A DNA stretch of 64,000 nt from an uncultured Aquimarina sp. (GTDB lineage Bacteria; Bacteroidota; Bacteroidia; Flavobacteriales; Flavobacteriaceae): NCBI GenBank assembly GCA_947492105.1, contig CANLMN010000013.1, forward strand, positions 47,232 through 111,231, given 5' to 3'. Under the pieces are notes generated by a model. That model saw nothing but the letters and a program-made list of their open reading frames with translations. It was not told the DNA's origin and did no database searches. Shown in pieces: positions 1 to 8,995 of this stretch. Each line of letters opens with the position of its first letter. Position 1 is the stretch's first letter. The translations under genes were made by a program, and so were the position numbers.

Positions 1-42
1 TATTCGCTATTACACGAATCGGGTTTTAATGAAAAAAAATTT

Positions 43-2241
43 ATGATCCCAAAAGTTTTTAAAGAGGTTATTGACCTCGGAGACGGTAGAGAAATCTCTA
101 TTGAAACTGGAAAGTTAGCCAAGCAAGCCCATGGTTCTGTTGTGGTACAGTCCGGAAAATGTATGTTGCTTTGTACTGTAGTATCTAATTATGAATCCAA
201 AGATTTAGATTTTTTACCACTAACAGTAGACTATCGTGAGAAGTTTGCAGCAGCAGGTCGCTATCCAGGTGGTTTCTTCAAGAGAGAGGCACGTCCAAGT
301 GACGGCGAAGTATTAACGATGCGTTTAGTAGATCGTGTATTACGCCCGTTATTCCCTAAAGATTACCATGCTGAAACTCAAGTAATGATCCAATTAATGT
401 CTCATGATGATGACGTTATGCCGGATGCAATGGCAGGATTAGCAGCTTCTGCAGCTATTCAATTATCTGATTTTCCATTTGAATGTGCTATCTCTGAAGC
501 AAGAGTTGGTCGTATCAACGGAGAATTCGTGATCAACCCAACTAGAGCGCAATTAGAAGAATCTGATATCGATATGATGATTGGAGCTTCTGCGGATTCA
601 GTGATGATGGTTGAAGGTGAAATGAATGAGATTTCTGAAGAAGAAATGGCAGATGCTATTAAGTTTGCACATGAAGCCATAAAGGTACAATGTGCTGCTC
701 AATTACGCCTTGCTGAAGCTTTTGGAAAAAAAGAAGTACGCGAGTACCCTGCAGAAAGAGAAGATGAAGATCTCAAGAAAAAGATACATGAGATGGCATA
801 TGACAAGGTCTATGCAATCGCACAGGCTGGATCTGCTAAGCATGAACGTAGTACTGCTTTTAAAGAAATACACGAAGAAATTCTGGCAACCTTTTCAGAA
901 GAAGAACTTGAAGATTTTGGAGATTTAGTTTCTAAATACTATCGCTCTGCCGAAAAAACAGCAATACGTGACCTTACTTTGAATGAAGGATTACGTTTGG
1001 ACGGAAGAAAAACGGATGAAATCAGACCTATCTGGTGTGAGGTTGATTATTTACCCTCAACACACGGTTCTTCTATTTTTACTCGTGGAGAAACGCAAGC
1101 ATTAGCTACAGTTACTCTAGGAACTTCTAGAGAAGCAAACAAAATCGACATGCCTTCTTACGAAGGAGAAGAATCTTTCTACTTACATTATAACTTCCCT
1201 CCTTTCTGTACAGGAGAAGCTAGACCTATTAGAGGTACTTCTCGTAGAGAGGTAGGACATGGAAACCTAGCGCAACGTGCTCTCAAAGGTATGATCCCTG
1301 CAGATTGTCCTTATACAGTACGTGTAGTATCCGAAGTATTAGAATCCAACGGTTCTTCCTCTATGGCTACCGTTTGTAGTGGTACCATGGCACTGATGGA
1401 TGCTGGTGTACAATTAACCAAACCTGTTTCTGGAATTGCTATGGGATTAATCTCTGATGCTGAGTCTGGAAAATATGCGGTATTATCAGATATCCTAGGA
1501 GACGAAGATCACCTTGGTGATATGGACTTTAAAGTTACTGGAACGGCTGATGGAATTACAGCTTGTCAAATGGACATCAAAGTCAAAGGTCTAAGTTATG
1601 AGATCCTTGTAAACGCATTGCAACAAGCACGTCAAGGTCGTTTACATATCTTAGAAAAGCTAACCGACACTATCCCTACTCCTAACTCGGATGTAAAAGC
1701 ACATGCTCCAAAAATGGTAACTGCTGTTATTGCCAATGAATATATTGGTGCATTGATAGGACCTGGAGGAAAAGTAATTCAAGAATTACAAAAGGAAACA
1801 GGATGTACAATAGTAATTAATGAAGATCCTGTTACAGAAGAAGGAATAGTAGAAATTCTTGGTACCAGCCAAGAAGGTATCGATACAGTATTAGCAAAAA
1901 TTGATTCTATCACGTTCAAACCAGTGGTTAACAATTCATACAAAGTCAAAGTTATAAAAATGCTTGATTTTGGTGCTGTTGTAGAATATCAAGATGCTCC
2001 AGGAAACGAAGTACTTTTACATGTTTCGGAACTCGCTTGGGAACGCACAGAAAACGTTAGCGATGTAGTCAACATGGGTGATGTTTTTGATGTAAAATAT
2101 TTTGGTATTGATTCTAGAACACGTAAGGAAAAAGTATCTCGTAAAGCACTACTTCCTCGTCCTCCAAGACCAGAAGGTGGAGCTCCAAAAGAAGATAGAA
2201 AACCACGCGAAGATCGCAAACCAAGAGAAAAAAGAAACTAA
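43..2241 (+). CDS. pnp: Polyribonucleotide nucleotidyltransferase (PNPase)
   Basis: The 732-residue protein is a 3'-5' phosphorolytic exoribonuclease acting in cytoplasmic mRNA decay. Visible order: first RNase PH domain (about 10-145), alpha-helical linker, second RNase PH domain (about 325-545) with the acidic catalytic cluster D-I-L-G-D-E-D...G-D-M-D at about 483-495, a KH domain with the GPGG loop ([11 protein letters not shown], about 575), an S1 domain (about 625-695) and a basic Arg/Lys/Pro tail repeating DRKPRE. Length is normal for the family. The ATG at 43 is used because the ATG at 29 runs into a stop after four codons. In this phylum rpsO usually lies just upstream; only 42 bases of leader are in the window. 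A strong hairpin terminator follows. Confidence 0.98.
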   Translation: MIPKVFKEVIDLGDGREISIETGKLAKQAHGSVVVQSGKCMLLCTVVSNYESKDLDFLPLTVDYREKFAAAGRYPGGFFKREARPSDGEVLTMRLVDRVLRPLFPKDYHAETQVMIQLMSHDDDVMPDAMAGLAASAAIQLSDFPFECAISEARVGRINGEFVINPTRAQLEESDIDMMIGASADSVMMVEGEMNEISEEEMADAIKFAHEAIKVQCAAQLRLAEAFGKKEVREYPAEREDEDLKKKIHEMAYDKVYAIAQAGSAKHERSTAFKEIHEEILATFSEEELEDFGDLVSKYYRSAEKTAIRDLTLNEGLRLDGRKTDEIRPIWCEVDYLPSTHGSSIFTRGETQALATVTLGTSREANKIDMPSYEGEESFYLHYNFPPFCTGEARPIRGTSRREVGHGNLAQRALKGMIPADCPYTVRVVSEVLESNGSSSMATVCSGTMALMDAGVQLTKPVSGIAMGLISDAESGKYAVLSDILGDEDHLGDMDFKVTGTADGITACQMDIKVKGLSYEILVNALQQARQGRLHILEKLTDTIPTPNSDVKAHAPKMVTAVIANEYIGALIGPGGKVIQELQKETGCTIVINEDPVTEEGIVEILGTSQEGIDTVLAKIDSITFKPVVNNSYKVKVIKMLDFGAVVEYQDAPGNEVLLHVSELAWERTENVSDVVNMGDVFDVKYFGIDSRTRKEKVSRKALLPRPPRPEGGAPKEDRKPREDRKPREKRN

Positions 2242-2269
2242 TCCATTAGTTTTTTGTCTCAATATTATT

Positions 2270-2300
2270 AGAAAAGCCTCATTCAATGAGGCTTTTCTGT
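2270..2300 (+). terminator. Intrinsic terminator of pnp
   Basis: A near-uninterrupted inverted repeat (AGAAAAGCCTCATT / AATGAGGCTTTTCT) with 14-nt arms lies 28 bases after the pnp stop, with a T-rich right arm. It can also work on the minus strand. Confidence 0.85.
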
Positions 2301-2306
2301 GTTTTG

Positions 2307-2336
2307 TTGCAAATGGCATTATAATTGCTAATTTTG
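2307..2336 (+). promoter_or_regulatory. Bacteroidota-type promoter of the first CBM-like gene
   Basis: TTG at 2307-2309, 19 bases, then TAATTTTG at 2329-2336 matches the phylum consensus (-33 TTG, -7 TAnnTTTG). The start codon lies 37 bases further on at 2374 and the pnp terminator lies just upstream, so the first CBM-like gene has its own transcript. Confidence 0.65.
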
Positions 2337-2373
2337 CACTGAAGAAATTGTTTTTAATCTTATACTCCTAAAA

Positions 2374-3345
2374 ATGAAAAAACTACTGCCCTTTATATTA
2401 ATTTTCATCACAACTGCTACTTATTGTCAAAATCTCATAGAAAATGGAGGTTTTGAGTCCGGGGTACAATCTTGGAAAAACCTTTCTTCCGAAACGTCGA
2501 ATGCTGTTTTCTCTTTAGATACAGACACTCCTATGGAAGGTCGTAATAGTCTAAAAATTGAAATCAATCAATTAGGAGCAAATCCTTGGGATGTACAAAC
2601 CATACAAGGCTTTCCTTCCAAACAACAAAAAAAATACACGTTACGCCTACAAGCCAAAGCCAAGACGGCAGGAAGTAAATTCCGGGTACAGGTACAAAAC
2701 AAAACCTACACAAGTATCGATTTTGAAGCAACAACGGAATGGAAAGAATATACTTGGAACTTTGAAGCCAAAGAAGATGATCTTGAGTTAGCGCTTCATT
2801 TTTTTGAAAAAAACACTTTCTTTATCGATCATATTACTCTCAGCCAAGAATCAAACAAAAATAAAAGTAGCGCTACCACTAATATGATTCCAAATGGAGA
2901 TCTAGAAAATGGTGACGAGGGATGGATCAATATTATAGATAATGGTGCAAAAGCCATTTATAGTATTAATGAAGACAGTCCGTACGCTGGAAAAAAATCA
3001 CTCCGTGTATTAGTCCTAAGTTTAGGAGCTAACACCTGGGATATCCAAAGCATCAACAATTTTGCTTCTGCAAAAGGACAAAAATATCGTCTTACTTTTA
3101 TGGCCAAAGCAAGTAAACCAAGCAAAAAAATTAAAGCACAAATTCAGCATAACGACAAAAAAATCTATATTCCGAAAGACTATATATTAACTACTGAATG
3201 GAAAAAGTATGAATGGGTGTTTAGTGCACAAGCAAATGATATGGAAATTGCCTTTCAATACCTAAGCACTGGTTTATATGAAATAGATTCATTATCGATA
3301 ACCCCTGTAACAAAAAAGAAAAAGAAGAAAAAAAAGAAAAAATAA
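2374..3345 (+). CDS. Secreted tandem carbohydrate-binding-module-like protein, copy 1
   Basis: A 323-residue protein with an N-terminal signal peptide (about 1-18, MKKLLPFILIFITTATYC) followed by two homologous modules (about 20-155 and 172-315). Each begins with an N-G-x-x-E-x-G...W signature, contains LG.N.WD.Q and ends in an [FI]-x-I-D strand. This resembles the CBM4/9-like galactose-binding beta-sandwich superfamily; that assignment is by eye. No catalytic or T9SS sorting domain is present. The C terminus is a run of about ten lysines encoded by an A-rich tract. It is the first of four consecutive paralogues on the same strand separated by long non-coding gaps. Likely role: binding of glycans outside the inner membrane; the ligand is unknown. 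Confidence 0.72.
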   Translation: MKKLLPFILIFITTATYCQNLIENGGFESGVQSWKNLSSETSNAVFSLDTDTPMEGRNSLKIEINQLGANPWDVQTIQGFPSKQQKKYTLRLQAKAKTAGSKFRVQVQNKTYTSIDFEATTEWKEYTWNFEAKEDDLELALHFFEKNTFFIDHITLSQESNKNKSSATTNMIPNGDLENGDEGWINIIDNGAKAIYSINEDSPYAGKKSLRVLVLSLGANTWDIQSINNFASAKGQKYRLTFMAKASKPSKKIKAQIQHNDKKIYIPKDYILTTEWKKYEWVFSAQANDMEIAFQYLSTGLYEIDSLSITPVTKKKKKKKKKK

Positions 3346-3392
3346 TATCATTTTAAACACTCTAATAAATTAGCTCTTTTTTAAAGTTTTAT

Positions 3393-3550
3393 ACTATTTG
3401 TTGTTTGAATTTACCGGAAAGAGAAATTAAGTTTTTTTGTTTCAGCTTCAGCAGAAAAATCAAGCATAGCCTTAATTACGGTTTATTCTTATGCTGAAGC
3501 TCAGGCGAAAAAAGAAAATTTTACACCAGTAGATTCAAATAATAAATGGT
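3393..3550 (+). repeat. Interspersed repeat family A, full-length copy A1
   Basis: About 158 bp with terminal inverted repeats related to CCATTTGTTGTTTGAATTTA at the left and the complement of TTTGAATTTACTGG...at the right. An inner inverted repeat is present, GCTTCAGCA (3445-3453) against TGCTGAAGC (3492-3500). The same sequence recurs at 24286-24446 and 40824-40983, with partial or deleted copies near 5128, 22663, 29457, 50648 and 63747. No ORF. Confidence 0.75.
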
Positions 3551-3604
3551 CTCACCATCATTAAGAGCAAATAAAAACAGAAATTATTACAATAATAGGT
3601 TATT

Positions 3605-3755
3605 AAAAATTTCATTGTACGCTAAAAGAATTTAAAATAGTCCTCATTAGTTCATACTACAAAATTCAAGCATAGTCAGCCGCTACGGTTTAATTTTAGC
3701 GCGGAAAAATAGTAGAAAAAGAAGCGCATTATTAGCCTGCAACTATTTTTTAAAT
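3605..3755 (+). repeat. Interspersed repeat family B, copy B1
   Basis: Shares CAAGCATAG...GCTACGGTTTAATTTT...AAAAATAGTAGAAAAAGAAG and the AGCCTGCAA.TATTTTTT end with copies at 46965, 52193 and elsewhere. The left third is diverged. Together with copy A1 it fills most of the gap 3346-4018; the remainder (3756-4018) is AT-rich and shows no recognisable signal. Confidence 0.65.
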
Positions 3756-4018
3756 GATAGTATTAGTAAGAAACTGTCAAAAAAGCGACAAATTATTAGA
3801 CAATAATTGTATTCTTACTAGTTTTGATTGCAAAGTAAGAAGAAATTTTCATTTTATATTTTAGTTATATTTGTGAATATCAAAGTATATTATTGTAATT
3901 TTAAAAATCTACTTAAGTTTAGATACTAAAAACACTAAAAACATGGTTTTATACCGGAAACTCAGACTAAATCAATACTACGCCATCTTTCATGTGAATT
4001 GAGGCTAAATATATACAT

Positions 4019-4975
4019 ATGTTACTTAAAAAAATCTCCCCCCCCGTATTTTTCTTTATTTTATTTACAAACTGTATCAATGCTCAGAATCTAATTATTA
4101 ATAGTCATTTTAAGAATGACTTATACGAATGGACTACTATCTCGGACAACCACGCTAATGCGAGTTTTGAGATCGACAAAGAAGGTTCTCATGATGGTTC
4201 CAAATTCCTAAATATAAAAGTAGGTAGATTAGGTGATAACCTTTGGGATGTACAAGCATACCAACAATTCCCTTCAAAAAAAGGGACATTTTACACCTTG
4301 ACCTTTATGGCCAAATCTGTACTGAATCACAAAAGAATGCGTGTACAATTACAAAAGAAAAGTTATACACCAGTAGATTATACACTAACCAACACTTGGA
4401 AAGAATACACGTACAAATTCCAAGCAAAGGAGAATGACTTACAACTAGGTTTTCATTTTGTGGAATTGGGAGTTTTCCAAATAGATAATGTTGTTATCAC
4501 CAAATCTAAAAAACCTAAAAAAAACGATGAAGGAGTTCTTTCTAACGGTAGTTTTGAAAACGGTATGGACGGATGGCAAAACCTTGCGGAGAACGGTGGC
4601 AATGCAATTTATGAACTAAATAGTGAAAAACCTTATGTAGGCAATTACTCTCTAAAAGTTGACGTACGCTATTTTGGAGAAAATCCTTGGGATCTACAGA
4701 GTATTCATGATTTTGACAGTTCAAAAAACAAAACATATATGTTAACTTTTTATGCAAAAGCTAAAAAAGATAATAAGAAGGTTATAGTACAAATCCAAAA
4801 AAACAAAGAGAATATTTATATTCCAAAAGAGTTTGTTTTGACACGCTTTTGGAAACGTTATCAATGGATTTTTAAAGCTAGTTCTGATGATATGCAACTT
4901 GCCTTCCAGCATGTAGACAAAGGAGTTTTTGAGTTTGATCAGATTAGTATTTCAAAATATCGAGCCAAAAAATAA
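4019..4975 (+). CDS. Secreted tandem carbohydrate-binding-module-like protein, copy 2
   Basis: A 318-residue paralogue of the gene at 2374 with a signal peptide (about 1-22, ending TNCINAQ) and two modules (about 23-162, 172-314) with the same N-x-x-F-x-x-x-x-x-x-W and LG.N.WD.Q signatures. Codons 7-9 are formed by a run of eight C (4038-4045, S-P-P inside the signal peptide). A one-base slip there would put the ORF out of frame, so this gene may be switchable. The cysteine in TNC raises a lipoprotein alternative, but the Q immediately after A looks like a signal peptidase I site. Upstream gap 3756-4018 shows no clear promoter. Confidence 0.72.
   Translation: MLLKKISPPVFFFILFTNCINAQNLIINSHFKNDLYEWTTISDNHANASFEIDKEGSHDGSKFLNIKVGRLGDNLWDVQAYQQFPSKKGTFYTLTFMAKSVLNHKRMRVQLQKKSYTPVDYTLTNTWKEYTYKFQAKENDLQLGFHFVELGVFQIDNVVITKSKKPKKNDEGVLSNGSFENGMDGWQNLAENGGNAIYELNSEKPYVGNYSLKVDVRYFGENPWDLQSIHDFDSSKNKTYMLTFYAKAKKDNKKVIVQIQKNKENIYIPKEFVLTRFWKRYQWIFKASSDDMQLAFQHVDKGVFEFDQISISKYRAKK
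4038..4045 (+). repeat. C8 homopolymer inside the signal-peptide codons of CBM-like copy 2
   Basis: Eight consecutive C in an otherwise very AT-rich stretch, read as codons TCC CCC CCC (residues 7-9). Slippage would frameshift after nine residues. Confidence 0.8.
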
Positions 4976-5007
4976 CACAGCTATTTTTCCCTACACTTTG
5001 GTCATTG

Positions 5008-5128
5008 ACCGTATATCTTAACTCTTTTTTCCCAAAAAATAGATTAGAATCAACCATATTTCGTTACCTTCTCATTCATAGTAGTGCTATGAATGAGAAG
5101 GTAACGAAATGCGGCTTATTAGGTCCAA
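5008..5128 (+). repeat. Interspersed repeat family D, copy D1, containing a perfect hairpin
   Basis: Resembles the copies at 18160, 19675 and 60150 (pattern CTTTTTTCCCAAAAAA...GTTAC.TTCTCA...GCTATGAAT...CTTATT.GGTC.AAT). In this copy the central part is a perfect inverted repeat, 5058-5110, with 24-nt arms and a 5-nt loop (TAGTG). Confidence 0.6.
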
Positions 5129-5180
5129 TACCATTTATCCTTTGAATTTACTTGGATAAAACTTTCTTTCCCGGTAAGTC
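5128..5180 (+). repeat. Repeat family A, partial copy A5
   Basis: Begins CCATTTATCCTTTGAATTTAC and continues TTGGATAAAACTTTCTTTCCCGGTAAGTC. It looks like the two element ends joined with the middle lost. It directly abuts family D copy D1. Confidence 0.5.
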
Positions 5181-5332
5181 AAAAAATCAAAAATAAGTTT
5201 ATTAAAAGGAACTACACACCCTAATTAACACTCTATTTTGACACAATCCTGTGTCATATATACACATTTACATCTACTTCATACAGCAAAACCTACAATT
5301 TGCCCATGCCATACTCGTCAACCTGAATCAAT

Positions 5333-5366
5333 TTTATTTGTAATTCTAATTAGAATTACAAATAAA
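5333..5366. repeat. Perfect 34-nt palindrome
   Basis: TTTATTTGTAATTCTAA is followed immediately by its exact reverse complement, with no loop. It lies in the gap 4976-5625. The rest of that gap, 5181-5332 and 5367-5625, is AT-rich and shows nothing else recognisable. Confidence 0.85.
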
Positions 5367-5625
5367 CTAAAGCTCTGAACGTCAAAACTACTTTGTTAAA
5401 ATCAAAAAAATTAACAGTATCTATAAGTAATTTAAAGTTAAAACCTAAAAAATTTAAGATGTCCGTAATACCTTACATATTTACACCCCAAAAAGCCACT
5501 TTATCGCTATAGTGACCGCTCAACGATCGAGAACATAACTTACCTAGAACAAAACATATAACAATAAAAATGGCATATTTTTTGGATACTTTTTTATAAA
5601 TTGCACCATTAAAAAAACCCAAACA

Positions 5626-6597
5626 ATGAAAAAACGTATATTTTTTATCTTTTTAATTACATGTACCTACTTATCTGCTCAAAAAAATTTAATTAAGAAT
5701 GGAGGATTTGAAAACAACTTAAGTAATTGGACTAATTTATCAGAAAATGGAGCCAAAGCTAAATTCTCTGCCGCTCCACACGACAAACAAATCGGATCTA
5801 ATTGTTTCAAAATAAACGTATTGTCTCTTGGATCAAATTTATGGGACGCCCAAAGTTTTCAGAGTTTTGAATCCAAGAAAAACAAGACATATACCATTAC
5901 CTTCTCAGCAAAAAGTACGATGCCTGGAAAAGAAGTTACTTTTCAAATACAAAACAAAACATTCACTCCAAAAACTTTCTTTCTTGATTCTGACTGGAAC
6001 AATTATAGCTGGCAATTCACAGCCAAGGAAAACGACTTGCAGTTAGCTATGCAATTTACACAAAAAGGCACCTTTTACATTGATAATATCGTCATCTTAG
6101 AAACAAAGAAAGGCAAAGGTATTCTAGCACTTACCAAAAAGTCAAAAGGAAAGAAAATCATAGAGAATGGAAACTTTGAACAAGGATATAATGGTTGGAT
6201 GAACATGACTGATGGTGGTGGAAAAGTGGAATACAAACTGAACACTACAAAACCCTTTGAAGGTAGGAATTCAATGCAAGTTATGGTCATGAGATTTGGT
6301 AATAACACATGGGATATCCAAAGTGTCAGTAAAATAAATGTAAAAAAAGGCAGGCAGTACAAAGTTACTTTTTACTCGCGAGCTGGTGGAAGAAATAAAA
6401 GAGTAAAAGCTCAAATACAAGATAATCCCAAGAAAATTTATCATGCCTTTGAATTCAAAACAGAAGATGCTTGGCAAAAGCATGAATTTGAATTTACCGC
6501 AGAATCTGATACGATGGAGTTAACTTTTCAACACATTAGTACTGGTATCGTAGAATACGACAACGTTTCTATTGAACCTATGGGAAAAAAGCGCTAG
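5626..6597 (+). CDS. Secreted tandem carbohydrate-binding-module-like protein, copy 3
   Basis: A 323-residue paralogue with a short signal peptide (about 1-18, FFIFLITCTYLSAQ) and two modules (about 20-160 and 180-320). The first has NGGFENNLSNW and LGSNLWDAQS, the second NGNFEQGYNGW and FGNNTWDIQS. The modules end in FTQKGTFYIDNI and HISTGIVEYDNV respectively, as in the other copies. The inter-module linker is lysine-rich (KKGKGILALTKKSKGKK). No enzyme domain, no T9SS tail. It is more similar to copy 4 than to copies 1 and 2, as judged from shared strings such as VKVQIQDNP-like and TME.TFQHIS. Transcription probably ends at the hairpin at 6785. Confidence 0.72.
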   Translation: MKKRIFFIFLITCTYLSAQKNLIKNGGFENNLSNWTNLSENGAKAKFSAAPHDKQIGSNCFKINVLSLGSNLWDAQSFQSFESKKNKTYTITFSAKSTMPGKEVTFQIQNKTFTPKTFFLDSDWNNYSWQFTAKENDLQLAMQFTQKGTFYIDNIVILETKKGKGILALTKKSKGKKIIENGNFEQGYNGWMNMTDGGGKVEYKLNTTKPFEGRNSMQVMVMRFGNNTWDIQSVSKINVKKGRQYKVTFYSRAGGRNKRVKAQIQDNPKKIYHAFEFKTEDAWQKHEFEFTAESDTMELTFQHISTGIVEYDNVSIEPMGKKR

Positions 6598-6607
6598 TTG
6601 GCCATTA

Positions 6608-6778
6608 AAACCAAACTAGCTATATATCTTGGCATAACTACTTGTTCTTTTTACATCAAAATACCCTGTCCGTATATTCCATAGCCAAGGGGCTATGTAA
6701 TAGAATTACGGTATTTTTACATAAAAAAACAACAATGTCATTAATACGAATTTGCACACCTATTTAGGTATAAAATAT
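6608..6778 (+). repeat. Interspersed repeat family C, copy C1
   Basis: About 170 bp: CTAGCTATATAT...CTTGTTCTTTTTACAT...TATTCCATAGCC...TTTTTACATAAAAAAACAAC...ACCTATTTAGGTATAAAAT. Related copies lie at 10021, 24453 (reverse), 57254, 59890 and 63538 (reverse). The ends are imperfect inverted repeats (ATACCAAATTAGCTATATA type). Confidence 0.72.
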
Positions 6779-6784
6779 TCTTTT

Positions 6785-6822
6785 AAAAAGCCTTTGTATT
6801 CTTTATACAAAGGCTTTTTTTA
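6785..6822 (+). terminator. Intrinsic terminator downstream of CBM-like copy 3
   Basis: AAAAAGCCTTTGTAT (6785-6799) pairs with ATACAAAGGCTTTTT (6805-6819), a 15-bp stem with a 5-nt loop and a T tract. It lies 188 bases after the stop codon, beyond repeat C1. Confidence 0.8.
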
Positions 6823-7116
6823 TTTCGCCTCATGTGATACCTAAAGTTACTGTATCCTACTACAAAGTAGTTTCATTTTTTTTCAACTCGCTATAGAAAT
6901 AACCTTTTCATTAAATTCCCACAGTACTCCAAGCTTACAGCCTTGCTTCAAAGTAAAAAAACATACGTCAATTGATCAAAATAGTACTAACGCTATCTTC
7001 CGATTGCTCTTTCTAGAATCTAAAAAACTTAATCACTTCCATTAAAATCCCCTTATTCCTTTCTTTCAATTTCTGCAGCTACATAATCCCAAACCATGAC
7101 CAAGCTATAGTTCGTA

Positions 7117-7195
7117 TCATTTAAAAAATAATTCCAGGCGAATAATTAGTTTCTTTTTCTACTATTTTGGTCTACAATCACATTTTAACTAATAT
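7117..7195 (-). repeat. Repeat family B, internally deleted copy B2
   Basis: Keeps both family B ends (AAAAAATAATTCCAGGCGAATAA... and ...TCTACAATCACATTTTAACT) joined at CTACTATTTTGGTCTAC, with the middle of about 80 bp missing. The same junction occurs at 22604 and, altered, at 34578. Confidence 0.65.
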
Positions 7196-7456
7196 TATTC
7201 TACTTCAAGGAATCAATTTACTTCTCTTGTTGGCTCCAATTACAAGTGATTTTTGTCATAATCAAAGAGCCTCAAAAATTTAATTTGATAATCGTATTTA
7301 ACGTTTCTAACTCAAGAGAAAGATTTACATATAGTTACTACTTTGCGCATGCAAACATCTTTGAAGTCCTACAAAAATCTTACAAAAAATACCGTTTTTT
7401 ATAAAAAATAATCCTATCTTAAAGCTTTATATACATACCATAGCAGAGATAAAAAG

Positions 7457-7464
7457 CCCCCCCT
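7457..7464 (+). repeat. C8 homopolymer upstream of CBM-like copy 4
   Basis: Eight C followed by nine T, 62 bases before the ATG at 7527. It lies where a promoter or leader would be, so length variation could change expression. Confidence 0.75.
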
Positions 7465-7526
7465 TTTTTTCTAATTCGGCGCTATAGTATCCCCCATAAG
7501 TTGCTATTACTTAAAAAAACAGAACA

Positions 7527-8579
7527 ATGAATAAAATTCTACTATTATCCCTTCTATTAATTACCACCATACATACGTTTGGTCAACAAAATCTCATAAA
7601 AAACGGAGGTTTTGAAAATAATTTTCAGCATTGGAAAGTCCATAAAGGAAATGGTGCTATTGCTTCGTTTATGACGGACCCTCGAAATAAACAGATTGGG
7701 CAATTTTCTTTAAAAGTATACATCTCTCGACTTGGGACTAATATTTGGGATGTCAATAGTACACAACAATTTCTATCAAAAAAAGACAGGAGATACAAAG
7801 TAACACTTTCTGCAAAAACAAGATTCTCTGGAAAAAAAATACGCTTGCAAGTACAAAACAACACCCAACTACACAAAGATCTGGAATTGACTAATAAATG
7901 GAATAATTACAGCTGGGAATTCAATGCAAAAGAGAATAATCTAGAACTAGCATTACAATTCATTCAAGAAGGAACATTTTTTGTGGACAATATTATTATC
8001 AAAGAGATCAAAAAAGGAAAAAGCCCTTTGGCCGCAAAAAAGAATAAAATCAACAAAGGCTACAAAAAAAGCAATAACACCTCCAAATCTACTTACACCT
8101 CCAAATCCAGTACAAAAACTTCGACTATAATTGAGAATGGCAATTTTGAATCTGGACTTTCGAATTGGGTTAATGAACAATACAATGGATCTTACGCAAA
8201 ATTCTCACTAAATAAACGTTCTCCCTATGCTGGGAAAAATTGTTTGCGGGTTATGACGTCCAAATTTGGATCTAATCACTGGGATATTCAAAGTGTAAAA
8301 AAAATAAATGTCAAAAGAAACAAAAGTTATAAGCTTCAATTTTATGCCAAAGCCAATGGTTCAGGCAAAAAAGTAAAGGTTCAAATACAAGACAACCCTA
8401 ACAAAATCTACCTAGTCAAAGAATTTTCAATTAACAAAAACTGGCAAAAGTATGAATGGTCATTTACTGCAGAAACCAATACTATGGAAGTAACTTTTCA
8501 ACATATAAGTAAGGGTACTATGGATTTTGACAATATCAGTTTTACTTCTATAAGCAGAATTAAAAATCCGCAAAGATAA
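7527..8579 (+). CDS. Secreted tandem carbohydrate-binding-module-like protein, copy 4
   Basis: A 350-residue paralogue with a signal peptide (about 1-20, LLLITTIHTFGQQ), module 1 (about 21-160) and module 2 (about 205-345). The linker is longer than in the other copies (about 163-205) and rich in K, S and T (KKNKINKGYKKSNNTSKS and following residues). Such linkers usually give flexible spacing in glycan-binding proteins. Motifs NGGFENNFQHW / NGNFESGLSNW and LGTNIWDVNS / FGSNHWDIQS are intact. No catalytic or sorting domain. Last gene of the cluster; a gap of 416 bases separates it from rpoD. Confidence 0.72.
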   Translation: MNKILLLSLLLITTIHTFGQQNLIKNGGFENNFQHWKVHKGNGAIASFMTDPRNKQIGQFSLKVYISRLGTNIWDVNSTQQFLSKKDRRYKVTLSAKTRFSGKKIRLQVQNNTQLHKDLELTNKWNNYSWEFNAKENNLELALQFIQEGTFFVDNIIIKEIKKGKSPLAAKKNKINKGYKKSNNTSKSTYTSKSSTKTSTIIENGNFESGLSNWVNEQYNGSYAKFSLNKRSPYAGKNCLRVMTSKFGSNHWDIQSVKKINVKRNKSYKLQFYAKANGSGKKVKVQIQDNPNKIYLVKEFSINKNWQKYEWSFTAETNTMEVTFQHISKGTMDFDNISFTSISRIKNPQR

Positions 8580-8995
8580 TAGCGCGTTTCATCTACTTAA
8601 CCTACTAACCAAATGGATTTTATAAGCATATCGTGCAGTTTTGCATAGTAGTATAACATGAATTCGATGATAAGACAACCAATATAGTTTTTCACAAATA
8701 CCGTAATAAATATGCCTCTAGATTCTCAAAACCAATGAAACAGAAGGATCATACAAAGAAAACAAAAGGAATTGCACCAAAAACCCATACATCATCAGGA
8801 CTACATCATACTATACACACATCGAATAAAGTCTGCACTCCGTTCATTAACTACGCAAAAAAAACCACCTAAAAGATGCATTTTCATTTTTTTGAATAAA
8901 AAAAACAATAATTTTGTAACATTAATGTAACATGCAACGTATAATAACCGTAACCTAAACATAGTATTAACCTATTGAAAAAGAAATACGCTTAG
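8580..8995. other. Gap before rpoD with partial promoter signals
   Basis: TAATTTTG at 8909-8916 matches the -7 box, but the nearest upstream TTTG (8891-8894) is only 14 bases away, shorter than usual. Overlapping it is an 8-bp direct repeat TGTAACAT at 8915-8922 and 8926-8933 (11-base period). No gene or other element seen from 8580 to 8890. Confidence 0.4.

Larger units (their letters stand above)
6823..7526. other. Gene-free stretch before CBM-like copy 4
   Basis: Apart from a deleted family B repeat (7117-7195) and a C8 tract (7457-7464) I see no gene, RNA or clear promoter. The sequence is AT-rich. Confidence 0.5.

Noticed and set aside
2102-2371. An 89-residue plus-strand frame spanning the pnp 3' end and the intergenic region.
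   Set aside because: It runs in another frame through pnp, the terminator and the promoter at 2307-2336, so it is a shadow.
3301-3345. Poly-lysine end of CBM-like copy 1 as evidence of a frameshifted or read-through C terminus.
   Set aside because: The frame is open and ends normally after a complete second module; a basic tail is plausible. It is kept as a property of the protein rather than an error.
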